Counted from the stretch's first letter, positions 42,453-54,024 are shown. The stretch is 64,000 bases of DNA from Skeletonema tropicum (GCA_037178625.1 CM074131.1:2356001-2420000); one strand, 5' to 3'. A program made the numbers and translations. Notes: a model not told the origin generated them from the sequence alone.

Positions 42453-43750
42453 ATGAACACTTTCGCATTTAGTATCACTTTTTTTATCCCTCGTCCTCCA
42501 CGCAGGGCGCTTCTCACCAACTGAAGCCCTCGCCGTCGGTCCCTCCACGAAGAAATCCTTCGGCGGATATGACTATCCCAACCTCTACGACGAGTCGATT
42601 CCCATGCTGTGGTCTTCGAAGCTTAGTGTACTCGTTTGCTTACATTGCTCAAAGCAGGGCCGCGAAGGCAAATTGGATTTGGGAGATACCGTTCCCGCCT
42701 GAAGTCCTTGCAAAGTACAAGGACGAGAGGCTCGACGTGCGCGATTTGGGAGGAGGAAGACGGATTGTCATTCAATAAGGTCGCTGAGATTCTGAAGGCT
42801 AATTCAGATTACCTTAAAGAAATTGATGACGATTCGGAATATGTAAGGCGACATCATTTGAGAAGCTGCAAGCCATTGAAGATGCTGACATAAGCTCTGA
42901 TTCATTGTTTTTGGAAACCTTCGCAAGCATCCAGCAGGCTTCACAGTGTGTTTATGGAGTGTTGAAGGATGAAAACAACAAAAGGATCATCATTGTCTTC
43001 AGAGGATCTACATCAGGAGGCCGTGATTGGGAAACCAATCTTTCAGCTCAGCTAGAAGGAATGAAGACTCCGAAGCTCCTCAGAGACAGCCTCAAAGGAA
43101 AACTTAAGGATCGTATCCTGGTTCACCGAGGATTCTACGAATTACATCTTCGACAACGAGAAAGCTAAAGGCGAACAACGATATGATATGATCCTCGATG
43201 ATATCAAGCCTTTCGTTGAAGATGGTTACAAGATCTATGTGACAGGACATTCATTGGGTGCTGCGTTGAGTTCCCTCCTCGCCTTCAAACTGGCTGGATC
43301 TGATTTGCCAGTGGATTCCTAAGCCCGTTACTTGCATCAGTTACGCGTCGCCTTTCGTTGGAACTGAATGGCTTCAGGACTGCATATACACTCCTTGAAG
43401 AGAAGGGCCTCATCAGGTATTTGCGCGTGACAAACGATAACGATGTTGTTCCAACTATCCCACCTTTCTCACTCGGGAGAAAGAGATTGATGAAGCATGT
43501 AGGAATCAATTTGAGGCTTTGTAAGAACAAATTCATTTTGAGTCATCCTAACTCCAATGGGTTTGGAGTTAAGAATGCATTGAGAAACAGTATTGTGAAG
43601 CCTGTCTGGAGTGCTTTGAAGTACCACAAAGTTTCATTGCATGAAGAAAGAATGGATGCGCAGAAGGAAAAACTCCAAAGCATGTATATCAACGATCTGT
43701 ATGCTGATGAGAAGCTCATGGGCAAAGGCTTCAAGAGGGACGAGTTGTGA
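42453..43750 (+). pseudogene. Class-3 lipase-like gene copy 2 (heavily frame-broken)
   Basis: Begins MNTFAF like copy 1 but shifts frame at codon 7 (TTT-A-GTATC at about 42,471). It then shows about eight further single-base differences in the first 450 bp (42,620-42,870) and an extra G in TTGCCAGTGG (about 43,312). It shares the breaks GAA-T-TAC and TGG-C-TTC with copy 1. The GHSLG nucleophile motif and NDNDVVP remain. The 3' third is open to 43,750 and differs from copy 1 by real substitutions (VVNAMRNS to VKNALRNS; HGLPLHE to HKVSLHE), so the copies have had time to diverge. Confidence 0.75.
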
Positions 43751-43943
43751 AGAGGACACGTAACAAGAGCCCGAGTTAAATTCTCGTAGTTATCAAAGCA
43801 ATAAATAAGTTGTATCTATCAGCTAAGATCATCTCTTTCTCTCGCAGGGCTGAATTTCGCTGATAGAGTAGGCCAACCATAAGAGCTCCTCGTGGTTTAA
43901 GTCCACCTTTCTCTACTGGCACTCTAGTGCCTAGAGAGTAGCA

Positions 43944-43991
43944 ACTAAAATAATCTATCTAATCCATGTTAGATAGATAGATTATTTTAGT
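43944..43991. repeat. Near-perfect hairpin
   Basis: ACTAAAATAATCTATCTAA (43944-43962) and its complement TTAGATAGATAGATTATTTTAGT (43969-43991) form a stem of about 19-20 bp with a 6-nt loop; the right arm has one extra GATA. It lies in the block that is present in duplication copy 2 and absent from copy 1. Confidence 0.7.
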
Positions 43992-44429
43992 CATGGATAG
44001 GTTACCCATATGTACCAAGACACGTATGTAGTGCACCATAACTCCATAGTAGCTCACCATAATTTCCTATTTCTGTTTCCTATCCTTCATCTCTGTATTG
44101 CATCATGGAGATCTGGGATACTAACAGGTTATGGCCTTCACTTTGTTGAAATCACCGGGAGATCCAGGAAATCAGTCACCCACAAATGCCCGACAGTCAC
44201 TAAAGAGGGGGGAACGGGGGTATTCAATCAAATAATAGATCGATTTCAATTATTCCAAAAGCAAAAATATTCTCGGAAGGGTGATAAGGAGTAAAAGGCC
44301 TGCACAAAATTATTAATCAGATTCCATTGCCATAACAATCAAAACAAAAAGTATTGCAGTTTCACGGGTGATAGCATCTCATGAATATAGATCGTAAAAT
44401 TTTAATCTCAGTAAAATAGCCAGCCAGCC

Positions 44430-47400
44430 CAAACAGGACCTCTCAGATCAGCTGCGAGGCTGTAGCATCACTTCTATCTACCACCGCTATCCGTCTGAGC
44501 AGTGCTAATGTACTTGTATAGTATCGCGCCTAAGTATAATGGGCCGCTAGAAGCGGCTCATGCCCATATTGACGACGATAGATACGATTTGGTAGGATGT
44601 GGTGCTGCCGGACAGCTCACATTTGACCTCTCAGATCAGCTACGAGGCTGTAGCATCGCGTCTACCTGCGCTATCAGTCAGAACAGTGCTAACGTGTTTG
44701 TACAGTATCGCGTGTAAGATCAATGGGCCGCTAGAAGCGGCTCATGCCCATATTGACGACGATAGATACGATTTGGTAGGATGTGGTTCTTCCGGACAGC
44801 TCACATTTGACCTCTCAGATCAGCTGTGAGGCTGTTATATCGCGTCTACCTGCGCTATTCGTCTGAGCAGTGCTATTGTAATGTGCTTGTATAGTATTGT
44901 TCCCATGTATAGTGGGCCGCTAGAAGCGGCTTATGCCCATATTGACGACGATAGATACGATGTGGTAGGATGTGGTGCTGACGGACAGCTCACATTTGAC
45001 CTCTCAGATCAGCTGCGAGGCTGTAGTATGGCTTCTACTTGCTCTATCCGTCTGAGCAGTGCTAATGTGCTTGTATAGTATCGCGTGTAAGTATAATGGG
45101 CCGCTAGAAGCGGCTCATGCCCATATTGACGACGATAGATACGATTTGGTAGGATGTGGTTCTTCCGGACAGCTCACATTTTACCTCTCAGATCAGCTAC
45201 CATACGAGGCTGTAGCATCGCTTCTACCTACCACCGCTATCCGTCTGAGCAGTGCTAATGTGCTTGTATAGTACCGCGTGTAAGTTCAATGGGCCGCTAG
45301 AAGCGGCTCATGCCCATATTGACGACGATAGATACGATTTGGTAGGATGTGGTGCTGCCGGACAGCTCACATTTGACCTCTCAGATCAGCTGCGAGGCTG
45401 TAGCATCGCTTCTATCTACCACCGCTATCCGTCTGAGCAGTGCTAATGTGCTTGTATAGTATTGTTCTTATGAATAGTGGGCCACTAGAAGCGGCTCATG
45501 CCCATATTGACGACGATAGATACGATGTGGTAGGATGTGGTGCTGCCGGAAAGCTCACATTTGACCTCTCAGATCAGCTGCGAGGCTGTAGTATGGCTTC
45601 TACCTGCTCTATCCGTCTGAGCAGTGCTAATGTGCTTGTATAGCATCGCGTGTAAGTATAATGGGCCGCTAGAAGCGGCTCATGCCCATATTGACGACGA
45701 TAGATACGATTTGGTAGGATGTGGTTCTTCCGGACAGCTCACATTTGACCTCTCAGATCAGCTACGAGGCTGTAGCATCGCTTCTACCTGCTCTATCCGT
45801 CTGAGCAGTGCTAATGTGCTTGTATAGTATCGCGTCTAAGTTCAATGGGCCGCTAGAAGCGGCTCATGCCCATATTGACGACGATAGATACGATTTGGTA
45901 GGATGTGGTGCTGCCGGACAGCTCACATTTGACCTCTCAGATCAGCTGCGAGGCTGTAGTATGGCTTCTATCTACCACCGCTATCCGTCTGAGCAGTGCT
46001 AATGTGCTTGTATAGTATTGTTCTTATGAATAGTGGGCCACTAGAAGCGGCTCATGCCCATATTGACGACGATAGATACGATGTGGTAGGATGTGGTGCT
46101 GCCGGACAGCTCACATTTGACCTCTCAGATCAGCTGCGAGGCTGTAGTATGGCTTCTACCTGCTCTATCCGTCTGAGCAGTGCTAATGTGCTTGTTTAGT
46201 ACCGCGTGTAAGTTCAATGGGCCGCTAAAAGCGGCTCATGCCCATATTGACGACGATAGATACGATTTGGTAGGATGTGGTTCTTCCGGACAGCTCGCAT
46301 TTGACCTCTCAGATCAGCTACCATACGAGGCTGTAGCATCGCTTCTACATACCACCGCTATCCGTCTGAGCAGTGCTAATGTGCTTGTATAGTACCGCGT
46401 CAAAGTTCAATAGGCCACTAGAAGCGGCTCATGCCCATATTGACGACGATAGATACGATGTGGTAGGATGTGGTGCTGCCGGACAGCTCACATTTGACCT
46501 CTCAGATCAACTGCGAGGCTGTAGTATGGCTTCTACCCTGCTCTATCCGTCTGAGCAGTGCTAATGTGCTTGTATAGTATCGCGCTGTAAGTATAATGGG
46601 CCGCTAGAAGCGGCTCATGCCCATATTGACGACGATAGATACGATTTGGTAGGATGTGGTTCTTCCGGACAGCTCACATTTGACCTCTCAGATCAGCTAC
46701 GATGCTGTAGCATCGCTTCTACCTGCTCTATCCGTCTGAGCAGTGCTAATGTGCTTGTATAGTATCCGCGTGTAAGTTCAATGGGCCACTAGAAGCGGCT
46801 CATGCCCATATTGACGACGATAGATACGATTTGGTAGGATGTGGTGCTGCCGGACAGCTCACATTTGACCTCTCAGATCAGCTGCGAGGCTGTAGCATCG
46901 CTTCTATCTACCACCGCTATCCGTCTGAGCAGTGCTAATGTGCTTGTATAGTATTGTTCTTATGAATAGTGGGCCACTAGAAGCGGCTCATGCCCATATT
47001 GACGACGATAGATATGATGTGGTAGGATGTGGTGCTGCCGGACAGCTCACATTTGACCTCTCAGATCAGCTGCGAGGCTGTAGTATGGCTTCTACCTGCT
47101 CTATCCGTCTGAGCAGTGCTAATGTGCTTGTATAGTACCGCGTGTAAGTTCAATGGGCCACTAAAAGCGGCTCATGCCCATATTGACGACGATAGATACG
47201 ATGTGGTAGGATGTGGTTCTTCCGGACAGCTCACATTTGACCTCTCAGATCAGCTACCATACGAGGCTGTAGCATCGCTTCTACATACCACCGCTATCCG
47301 TCTGAGCAGTGCTAATGTGCTTGTATAGTACCGCGTCAAAGTTCAATTGGCCACTAGAAGCGGCTCATGCCCATATTGACGACGATAGATACGATGTGGT

Positions 47401-49330
47401 AGGATGTGGTGCTGCCGGACAGCTCACATTTGACCTCTCAGATCAGCTGCGAGGCTGTAGTATGGCTTCTACCTGCTCTATCCGTCTGAGCAGTGCTAAT
47501 GTGCTTGTATAGTATCGCGTGTAAGTTCAATGGGCCGCTAGAAGCGGCTCATGCCCATATTGACGACGATAGATACGATTTGGTAGGATGTGGTGCTGCC
47601 GGACAGCTCACATTTGACCTCTCAGATCAGCTGCGAGGCTGTAGTATGGCTTCTATCTACCACCGCTATCCGTCTGAGCAGTGCTAATGTGCTTGTATAG
47701 TATTGTTCTTATGAATAGTGGGCCACTAGAAGCGGCTCATGCCCATATTGACGACGATAGATACGATGTGGTAGGATGTGGTGCTGCCGGACAGCTCACA
47801 TTTGACCTCTCAGATCAGCTGCGAGGCTGTAGTATGGCTTCTACCTGCTCTATCCGTCTGAGCAGTGCTAATGTGCTTGTTTAGTACCGCGTGTAAGTTC
47901 AATGGGCCGCTAAAAGCGGCTCATGCCCATATTGACGACGATAGATACGATTTGGTAGGATGTGGTTCTTCCGGACAGCTCGCATTTGACCTCTCAGATC
48001 AGCTACCATACGAGGCTGTAGCATCGCTTCTACATACCACCGCTATCCGTCTGAGCAGTGCTAATGTGCTTGTATAGTACCGCGTCAAAGTTCAATAGGG
48101 CCACTAGAAGCGGCTCATGCCCATATTGACGACGATAGATACGATGTGGTAGGATGTGGTGCTGCCGGACAGCTCACATTTGACCTCTCAGATCAACTGC
48201 GAGGCTGTAGTATGGCTTCTACCTGCTCTATCCGTCTGAGCAGTGCTAATGTGCTTGTATAGTATCGCGTGTAAGTATAATGGGCCGCTAGAAGCCGCTC
48301 ATGCCCATATTGACGACGATAGATACGATTTGGTAGGATGTGGTTCTTCCGGACAGCTCACATTTGACCTCTCAGATCAGCTACGATGCTGTAGCATCGC
48401 TTCTACCTGCTCTATCCGTCTGAGCAGTGCTAATGTGCTTGTATAGTACCGCGTGTAAGTTCAATGGGCCACTAGAAGCGGCTCATGCCCCTATTGACGA
48501 CGATAGATACGATTTGGTAGGATGTGGTGCTGCCGGACAGCTCACATTTGACCTCTCAGATCAGCTGCGAGGCTGTAGCATCGCTTCTATCTACCACCGC
48601 TATCCGTCTGAGCAGTGCTAATGTGCTTGTATAGTATTGTTCTTATGAATAGTGGGCCACTAGAAGCGGCTCATGCCCATATTGACGACGATAGATATGA
48701 TGTGGTAGGATGTGGTGCTGCCGGACAGCTCACATTTGACCTCTCAGATCAGCTGCGAGGCTGTAGTATGGCTTCTACCTGCTCTATCCGTCTGAGCAGT
48801 GCTAATGTGCTTGTATAGTATCGCGTGTAAGTTCAATGGGCCGCTAGAAGCGGCTCATGCCCATATTGACGACGATAGATACGATTTGGTAGGATGTGGT
48901 TCTTCCGGACAAATAGTGGGCCACTAGAAGCGGCTCATGCCCATATTGACTGACGATAGATACGATGTGGTAGGATGTGGTGCTGCTGGACAGCTCAGAT
49001 TTGACCTCTCAGATCAGCTGCTGAGGCTGTAGTATCGGCTTCTATCTACCTGCTCCTATCCTTCTGAGCAGTGCTAATGTGCTATGTATAGTATCGCGTG
49101 TAAGTTCAATGGGCCTTCTAGAAGCGGCTCATGCCCATATTGACGACTGATAGATACGATTTGGTAGGATGTGGTTCTTCCGGACGGCTCGCATTTGACC
49201 TCTCAGATCAGCTACGAGGCTGAGCATTGCATCTAGCTGCGCTATCCTTTCGATTTGATTCAGAGTTGTGTTGCCTGCCGGCTTGCACTGGACCTCTCAG
49301 ATCAGCCTTGTGGTTGTAGAATCTTTTCTG
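44430..49330. repeat. Satellite array, about 26 units of roughly 184-193 bp with higher-order structure
   Basis: Head-to-tail repeats, each with GGGCC(G/A)CTAGAAGCGGCTC, CATATTGACGACGATAGATA, GGTAGGATGTGGT(G/T)CT, TTTGACCTCTCAGATCAGCT and CCGTCTGAGCAGTGCTAATG. Unit lengths are mainly 184, 188 and 193 bp. A distinctive variant (ATTGTTCTTATGAATAGTGG) starts at 45461, 46017, 46953, 47702 and 48635, so blocks of 3, 5, 4 and 5 units alternate. The two five-unit blocks (936 and 933 bp) carry the same variants in the same order. The last units (after 48,900) are degenerate. Many units contain GCCGCTAGAAGCGGC, a perfect 6-bp stem with a 3-nt loop. Confidence 0.95.
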
Positions 49331-49545
49331 TCACTGATTTCAGAAATGTTTAAGTACGTCTGTTTTGCCCTTTTAGGGTGACAATATCAATATTATTTGG
49401 TTCATTTCTTTTTGCAGCTTTTCTAGCCCTACTAATGATACTTTACCATCGCAGTTATTTTCGCCAGCTGCATTTGCGGTTGTATTTTACCATTTATTCT
49501 CATTCTGTTTCTTTTTCATCTTCTTTTTTACTTTTTATTCATTAC
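49331..49545. other. Array edge to eIF3h 3' flank
   Basis: About 215 bp of T-rich sequence after the last recognisable satellite unit, ending at the eIF3h stop. Nothing else recognised. Confidence 0.4.
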
Positions 49546-50559
49546 TTATGCAGCTGCCTTTTTGTCGTCCTTACCATGCAGCCCACTAGTCAAATACAGT
49601 TTGCCAAAACCACCACCAGTAAACTTCTCAACCTGATCACAATACGTTCTAATCTGATTGCTCATCAACAAACTCTCCATTCTCTTGGGAGCATCCTGTC
49701 GTGCCCAACCCTCATCAATAGCCTGAGCCAACTCTTCCTTGGCTTTCCGTCCCTTCGAGCGACTGTCAACATTACTTCTGAGGGAGCGCGTGTAATGTTG
49801 GAATTTATACTGTTCTGCGGCCAAGTCATCAACCCAACTGCAGAGGAATTCGAGGTGTTTCTCAAGGTAGGGGTTGGTACTTAAATCAAGACGATCGAAG
49901 GTAGTATCAGTGCCAGAGCCTTCGGCACCGTATGGACCGTGAAGTCCATCCCCAACATCGCGAAGTAGTGAGCGGATAAGCCCAGGATTGTTGAGAGTCA
50001 CTGGAACCTCTTCAAAGATGTTGCGTGGATTAATGAAGTTGTTCTTTCCAGATTGTTTGAGCTGAACAGCCTCCTCGGTTAGGCGGTAGCACTTGAGGAC
50101 GAGGTTGCCGTGAGCGGTTTGCATGGGGTCGTAAAGGATTACGACAGCATTTGGGCTGAGGTCAGTTTGGTAAGACAGCTGATTTTCAAGGACCGTGGAT
50201 GTGGAGTGCGTGCCAAGGTACATGGATTGGTACCACCCCACGCAGTTATTATCAACATTAACTTCTCGAAGCATTTTCATCATTTCAATTTGGAACTCAT
50301 GCCCATCCAGGGCGGCCGCCTCATCTTCGACCGCGGCCTCATCGGCAGCTTTGACAATGTCACCCTTTTCATCTAGCGGCTCAGGGAATGGAAAAGCATG
50401 TGTGATCTCTAGCACGCCATCTTCAATCATGAGACCGAGGAGAGACCCCGTGACCATTGTGGGGAGGGATTCTTGGCAGTGCTTTATTATTTTGAGGGCG
50501 GCAAGGCCCTCGAGCTTAACCGACGTAACGGGTCCGCCAGCTTCAATTACGGCCGCCAT
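49546..50559 (-). CDS. EIF3H: Translation initiation factor eIF3 subunit H
   Basis: Intact 337-aa ORF, ATG start. The MPN domain begins VKLEGLAALKIIKHCQE + SLPTMVTGSLLGLMIEDGVLE, followed by CVGWYQSMYLGTH, SPNAVVILYDP and LKCYRLTEEA. This is the order of eIF3h, an MPN- subunit without the JAMM zinc ligands (GWYQSMYLG in place of H-x-H). The C-terminal helical part (LCSWVDDLAAEQYKFQHYTR) also fits. eIF3h helps the eIF3 scaffold on the 40S subunit. Length is near the usual 340-350 aa. Single exon. It directly borders the satellite array on its 3' side. Confidence 0.92.
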   Translation of the reverse strand: MAAVIEAGGPVTSVKLEGLAALKIIKHCQESLPTMVTGSLLGLMIEDGVLEITHAFPFPEPLDEKGDIVKAADEAAVEDEAAALDGHEFQIEMMKMLREVNVDNNCVGWYQSMYLGTHSTSTVLENQLSYQTDLSPNAVVILYDPMQTAHGNLVLKCYRLTEEAVQLKQSGKNNFINPRNIFEEVPVTLNNPGLIRSLLRDVGDGLHGPYGAEGSGTDTTFDRLDLSTNPYLEKHLEFLCSWVDDLAAEQYKFQHYTRSLRSNVDSRSKGRKAKEELAQAIDEGWARQDAPKRMESLLMSNQIRTYCDQVEKFTGGGFGKLYLTSGLHGKDDKKAAA

Positions 50560-51086
50560 TTTACCTATATAATTTATCTGTGGTGGAATTGGAAGAGCTG
50601 CTGGGTGAGGAGCACTTCTGTTGTATCAATAATATCACGTACTATGGTGTTGTGTTCATGGTCGGCAGCTGACGACGCGGGGAGGTTGGAGGAGGAGAGG
50701 GACGTACCAAAACAGACTTTGGGTGAAGTGGTAGGATCTCAAGTTGGTATACCAGTTGAAACTACGAACAGGTCTCCCTTTATGCAGTGCAAGCGCTAGC
50801 GATTAATATATGACTTCAACTATGCTATGATATATGTACTTGATGCTTGGCTTGGGCCTGCTTGATAGGGATAGTTGCAGTGCATTTCATGAAGATTTAC
50901 TTTTATGTCCAATAATTTTTACAATCAACGATTCATTGATGCTGTATCGCTTGGAAACTTCTTTATCTCAATGTGATGCAAACCCTCAACCATCCAATGT
51001 TTGAATGCTTCTTCAGCATTGGGTGGCAGATCTTTTGATCACGGCTTCGTTATCATTCACGAGGGAGAAAGATAAGTATGGTTTCG
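50560..51086. other. Intergenic, nothing recognised
   Basis: About 530 bp upstream of eIF3h and downstream of the K+ channel. Low coding potential, no repeat. Contains the eIF3h promoter. Confidence 0.45.
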
Positions 51087-53480
51087 TCAAGCAGGAGTTT
51101 GTATAGCTGATCGAGTTCCACCTAAAAATGAAAATAGTTTCGCTTTATCTTTGTCACTCTTTGCTGCCTCCTTCTGTGCAGTATTACCCCACCTATCAGC
51201 TAATGAAAGATCTGCTCCATGTTCAGCAAGAATTCGAATCGCAGCAGCGTTTCCTTCTGCGGCAGCTATGTGCGAAGCAGTCCTCTTATCATAGTCTGCA
51301 GCATTGACATTAATACCTGCATTCAAGAGGCGCTTGATTAGGAGTATGTCACCGTCGTAAACAGCCTGACAAAGCAAGGCTGCAGCTTGACTATCTGGCA
51401 TACCTAAACTTGCTTCGTATTCGAAAAGAAGTTTCATGATATCGTCATGGCCATTCTTTGTTGCTTCTAACAATGCACTACTCCCATGCATATCAAGGAG
51501 ATTTGGGTCAGCACCGAATTGTAATAGTAGTTTCACCACATCAAAATTGCCTTTCATAGACGAAACCATCAACGCTGTTCTGCGATCGTAGTCATGATTG
51601 TTCGGGTCAAAGCCATGTGTGCACATCATTTGAATAGTGCGTGTATCACCTCGAGACGCAGCAAACAGAAGTCTTGTTGTTTCATCATCTAGATTTCTAT
51701 TCATATGCATCGTCACGAGATCCTTAACAATTGACAGCGACTCGGTCGTTAGACCATTATCATATAACATCGTATTATTTTCATCAATATCGTCCAAGGA
51801 CTGATAGCTCCCATTTGAGTAGCCTAAATTTGATCCTACCCTCAGCGCTTCCACAGATTTTGGCAATCGTGTAGCTTGCATGGATGTTTTTTCAACCTTT
51901 GCCAATAAGTTTTGCAAAATTTTTCCAACCGATCCAGGATGATCTTGTGTAAGAAGCTTATAAGTAGAACGAGACATAGTCAAAGTCTTGCATACAGTGA
52001 CGCTAAACACTGAATGCAACTGCGGGCTATCAGTAAAAAAGCCGATTTCACCGATGAAGTCTCCTGCCTGTAGCGTTGACTGGGTTGGTGTGCGTTGAGA
52101 ATAGGTCGATGATTGTTCTATATCTCCTAATTCTTGAGCCGAAGTAGTGATCTCGGAAAGACCACCGACGAGCAAAAAGAGGTCGGACAAGACAGATCCC
52201 CGTTCAACAATCTCTTCGCCAGCACCGAATATCTCTACTGAACAAGATGACAAAAATGCATCTACAAATTGTGGCCTCACACCTTCCATCAAATCAGTCT
52301 TGGCCAAGTGTTCATAGTAGAGTTTTCTAAGTATCTTTCGTCTGACTGCACTTGGAAAGTACCTCAATACCATTTCATCACTAACCTCTCGGTTGTTAAA
52401 ATCTAGTTTGATCTGCTTTTTCAGCTTCTTCATTAGTATTTGGTCGAACTTGTGCATACGGCCGTACTGCTCGAGGATCTCTAGACTCTCTCGAAACTCC
52501 CGAGTTTTGTTGTCACCAGTAAGCATCAGTAACGTCATGCTTCCAATAATCCAGGCAGCAATAACGATGTTAATCAACATGAAGATGCTGCCAAAAATCT
52601 TCTCTATCGGATTGGTTGGACGGAAATCTCCATAGCCAACGGTGCAAAAAGTGGTTATTGACTGTTCACAATAGAGTAACAGTAAAGAATGCATCAGGTG
52701 AGGAAGTTACATCACTACGAAGCAGCTCCTCAATCATAATAAGATGCTTACCCAATATAGAGATGTCACATAGCGCTCAAAACTAGATTCACTCCTATAT
52801 AGAAGTGGTCCAAGCCAAGTATCTCTTTCAAAATGTTGAGCTCTTGCCAGGAAATACATAATACAAGCTTGAACGTGACAAGCTGTGATAGCCACTGCAA
52901 AATTTCTTAGGAGCGTAAATGTCAAAAGGTTGACATATAAGTTGTTTCGGAGCTCCCTAAATAACTTCTTGATTCTATACAGCCGGATCAGCCGACTCAG
53001 TTGGAGGAGTGAGAGAACCAAAATTGTTTCACTGGAAGCGCCAAGTTGATCGGCTAAAAGATATGCTATGGCAGCAAACGGGATGACTCCCACAGCATCT
53101 ACCCAAAACATGAAGTTGAGATACTCCCTAGCAATTTCCTGCCTCTGTAATATCAGCTCTTCATCTCGGAAGAATGCCAGATTAAAATTCACCAACATGT
53201 CCACAGTGAAAATGAGTGTCAGAACCTTCTCCAGAAGGTCCGCGGATTGCTTAAAGAATCCCGGATCTTCCTCAAAGGCGATTTGATATGGGGTCAAGAA
53301 TGCTGTCAACAGCGCCGCTAGCGCGGTCACATACCACCAAACTCGATAGTATGGGTTCCAAGGAAGGATACAATTACAATTTTTATTGTCGTAGTTGACC
53401 AAATTAACTCCATCATCTTCGAACGAGCCAATGAAGCTTCTCACGCCAGAAGGCGAACGTAGAAGGGCCTCTGTCACCAT
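51087..53480 (-). CDS. Voltage-gated K+ channel with cyclic-nucleotide-binding and ankyrin domains
   Basis: Exon 1 53480-52752 and exon 2 52661-51087, joined across a 90-bp intron (TTGG|GTAAGC...GAACAG|TCAATA) in frame; 767 aa. S1-S6: an N-terminal NPYYRVWWYVTALAALLTAF (S1), FTVDMLVNFNLAF (S2-S3), RLIRLYRIKKLFREL (S4, Arg/Lys every third or fourth residue), and a pore with TFCTVGYGDF (K+ selectivity). Then a C-linker, a cNMP-binding domain (VERGSVLSDLFLLVGGLSEI ... GDFIGEIGFFTDSP) and at least four ankyrin repeats (DRRTALMVSSMKGNFDVVKL, HGSSALLEATKNGHDDIM, DKRTASHIAAAEGN). This is the plant Shaker/AKT-like layout. An open frame runs upstream of the ATG, so an additional 5' exon is possible. 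Confidence 0.9.
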
Positions 53481-54024
53481 CTCTTTAGTAGTTACCTTGA
53501 GTATGGCAGCTGGAATACTATCGGGCGGAAGTAGGATTTGCTTTGCCTTTGCTTCATTGTTTTTGTGTAGAAGTTTGGCCTTTGAATATAGGGGGGCAAG
53601 GGGGGAGGCCCCTATTTTGGGTTCTTATCTTTTGGTGACAAATCGTCTAAATGGGGGTAAAATGGTCCATATTAGCTAATATTTGGCTATATTTAGACGA
53701 AAACTACGAGAATATAGCCGACAGGCGTCCCCCCTGCCTTCTGGTGGGGGGATTATCGGCGGGTAATCCCCCAAATCGGGTAGGCTAGCCCCCAACAAAG
53801 GAAGAATGTTTTGGCGGGAAGAAAAATACCGCCAGCCATCAACCGATCTAAAAAATGGCGCGAGCAACAATCTATCCTTCCATATCATGTGCATGACTGA
53901 ACATGATAAACATCGGTGTACACCACGGCAGCCATCACGTTCGTCCAGCTTGCCCTTCTTCCTTATCTACCATACGGCCCGCAATCCATAGGACCCACAT
54001 GCAAAAACTTTTCAAACGGTTGAT
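53481..54024. other. Intergenic with inverted repeat and G/C runs
   Basis: About 545 bp between the divergent channel and pseudouridine synthase genes. Holds GGGGGG/CCCCCC runs (53,590-53,620 and 53,735-53,770) and a 10-bp inverted repeat TCGTCTAAAT (53643-53652)/ATTTAGACGA (53691-53700). Possibly a decayed element. No TSD recognised. Confidence 0.5.

Larger units (their letters stand above)
41562..44450. repeat. Segmental duplication, copy 2 (lipase unit)
   Basis: Second copy of the lipase unit. Compared with copy 1 it carries an extra MITE-like element in the 5' flank (41611-42196) and an additional block of about 335 bp in the 3' flank (about 43,885-44,222, containing a strong hairpin). 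The central coding stretch (about 42,900-43,560) is almost identical to copy 1, while the first 400 bp of the gene has diverged, mostly by single-base insertions. Confidence 0.8.

Noticed and set aside
44502..48818. A run of about 20 similar 63-70-aa ORFs (MLMCLYSIA...NGPLEAAHAHIDDD) as a tandem gene family
   Set aside because: Each ORF is one satellite unit read once. Unit lengths (184, 188, 193) are not multiples of three, ORFs overlap the next start, and variation is not concentrated at third positions. Better explained as non-coding satellite.
44430..49330. CRISPR-like repeat array
   Set aside because: Units are long and contiguous with no unique spacers, and the genome is eukaryotic.
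53590..53830. G/C-run region with inverted repeat as a defined transposon
   Set aside because: Only a 10-bp inverted repeat and no target duplication or matching ends. Left as intergenic description.
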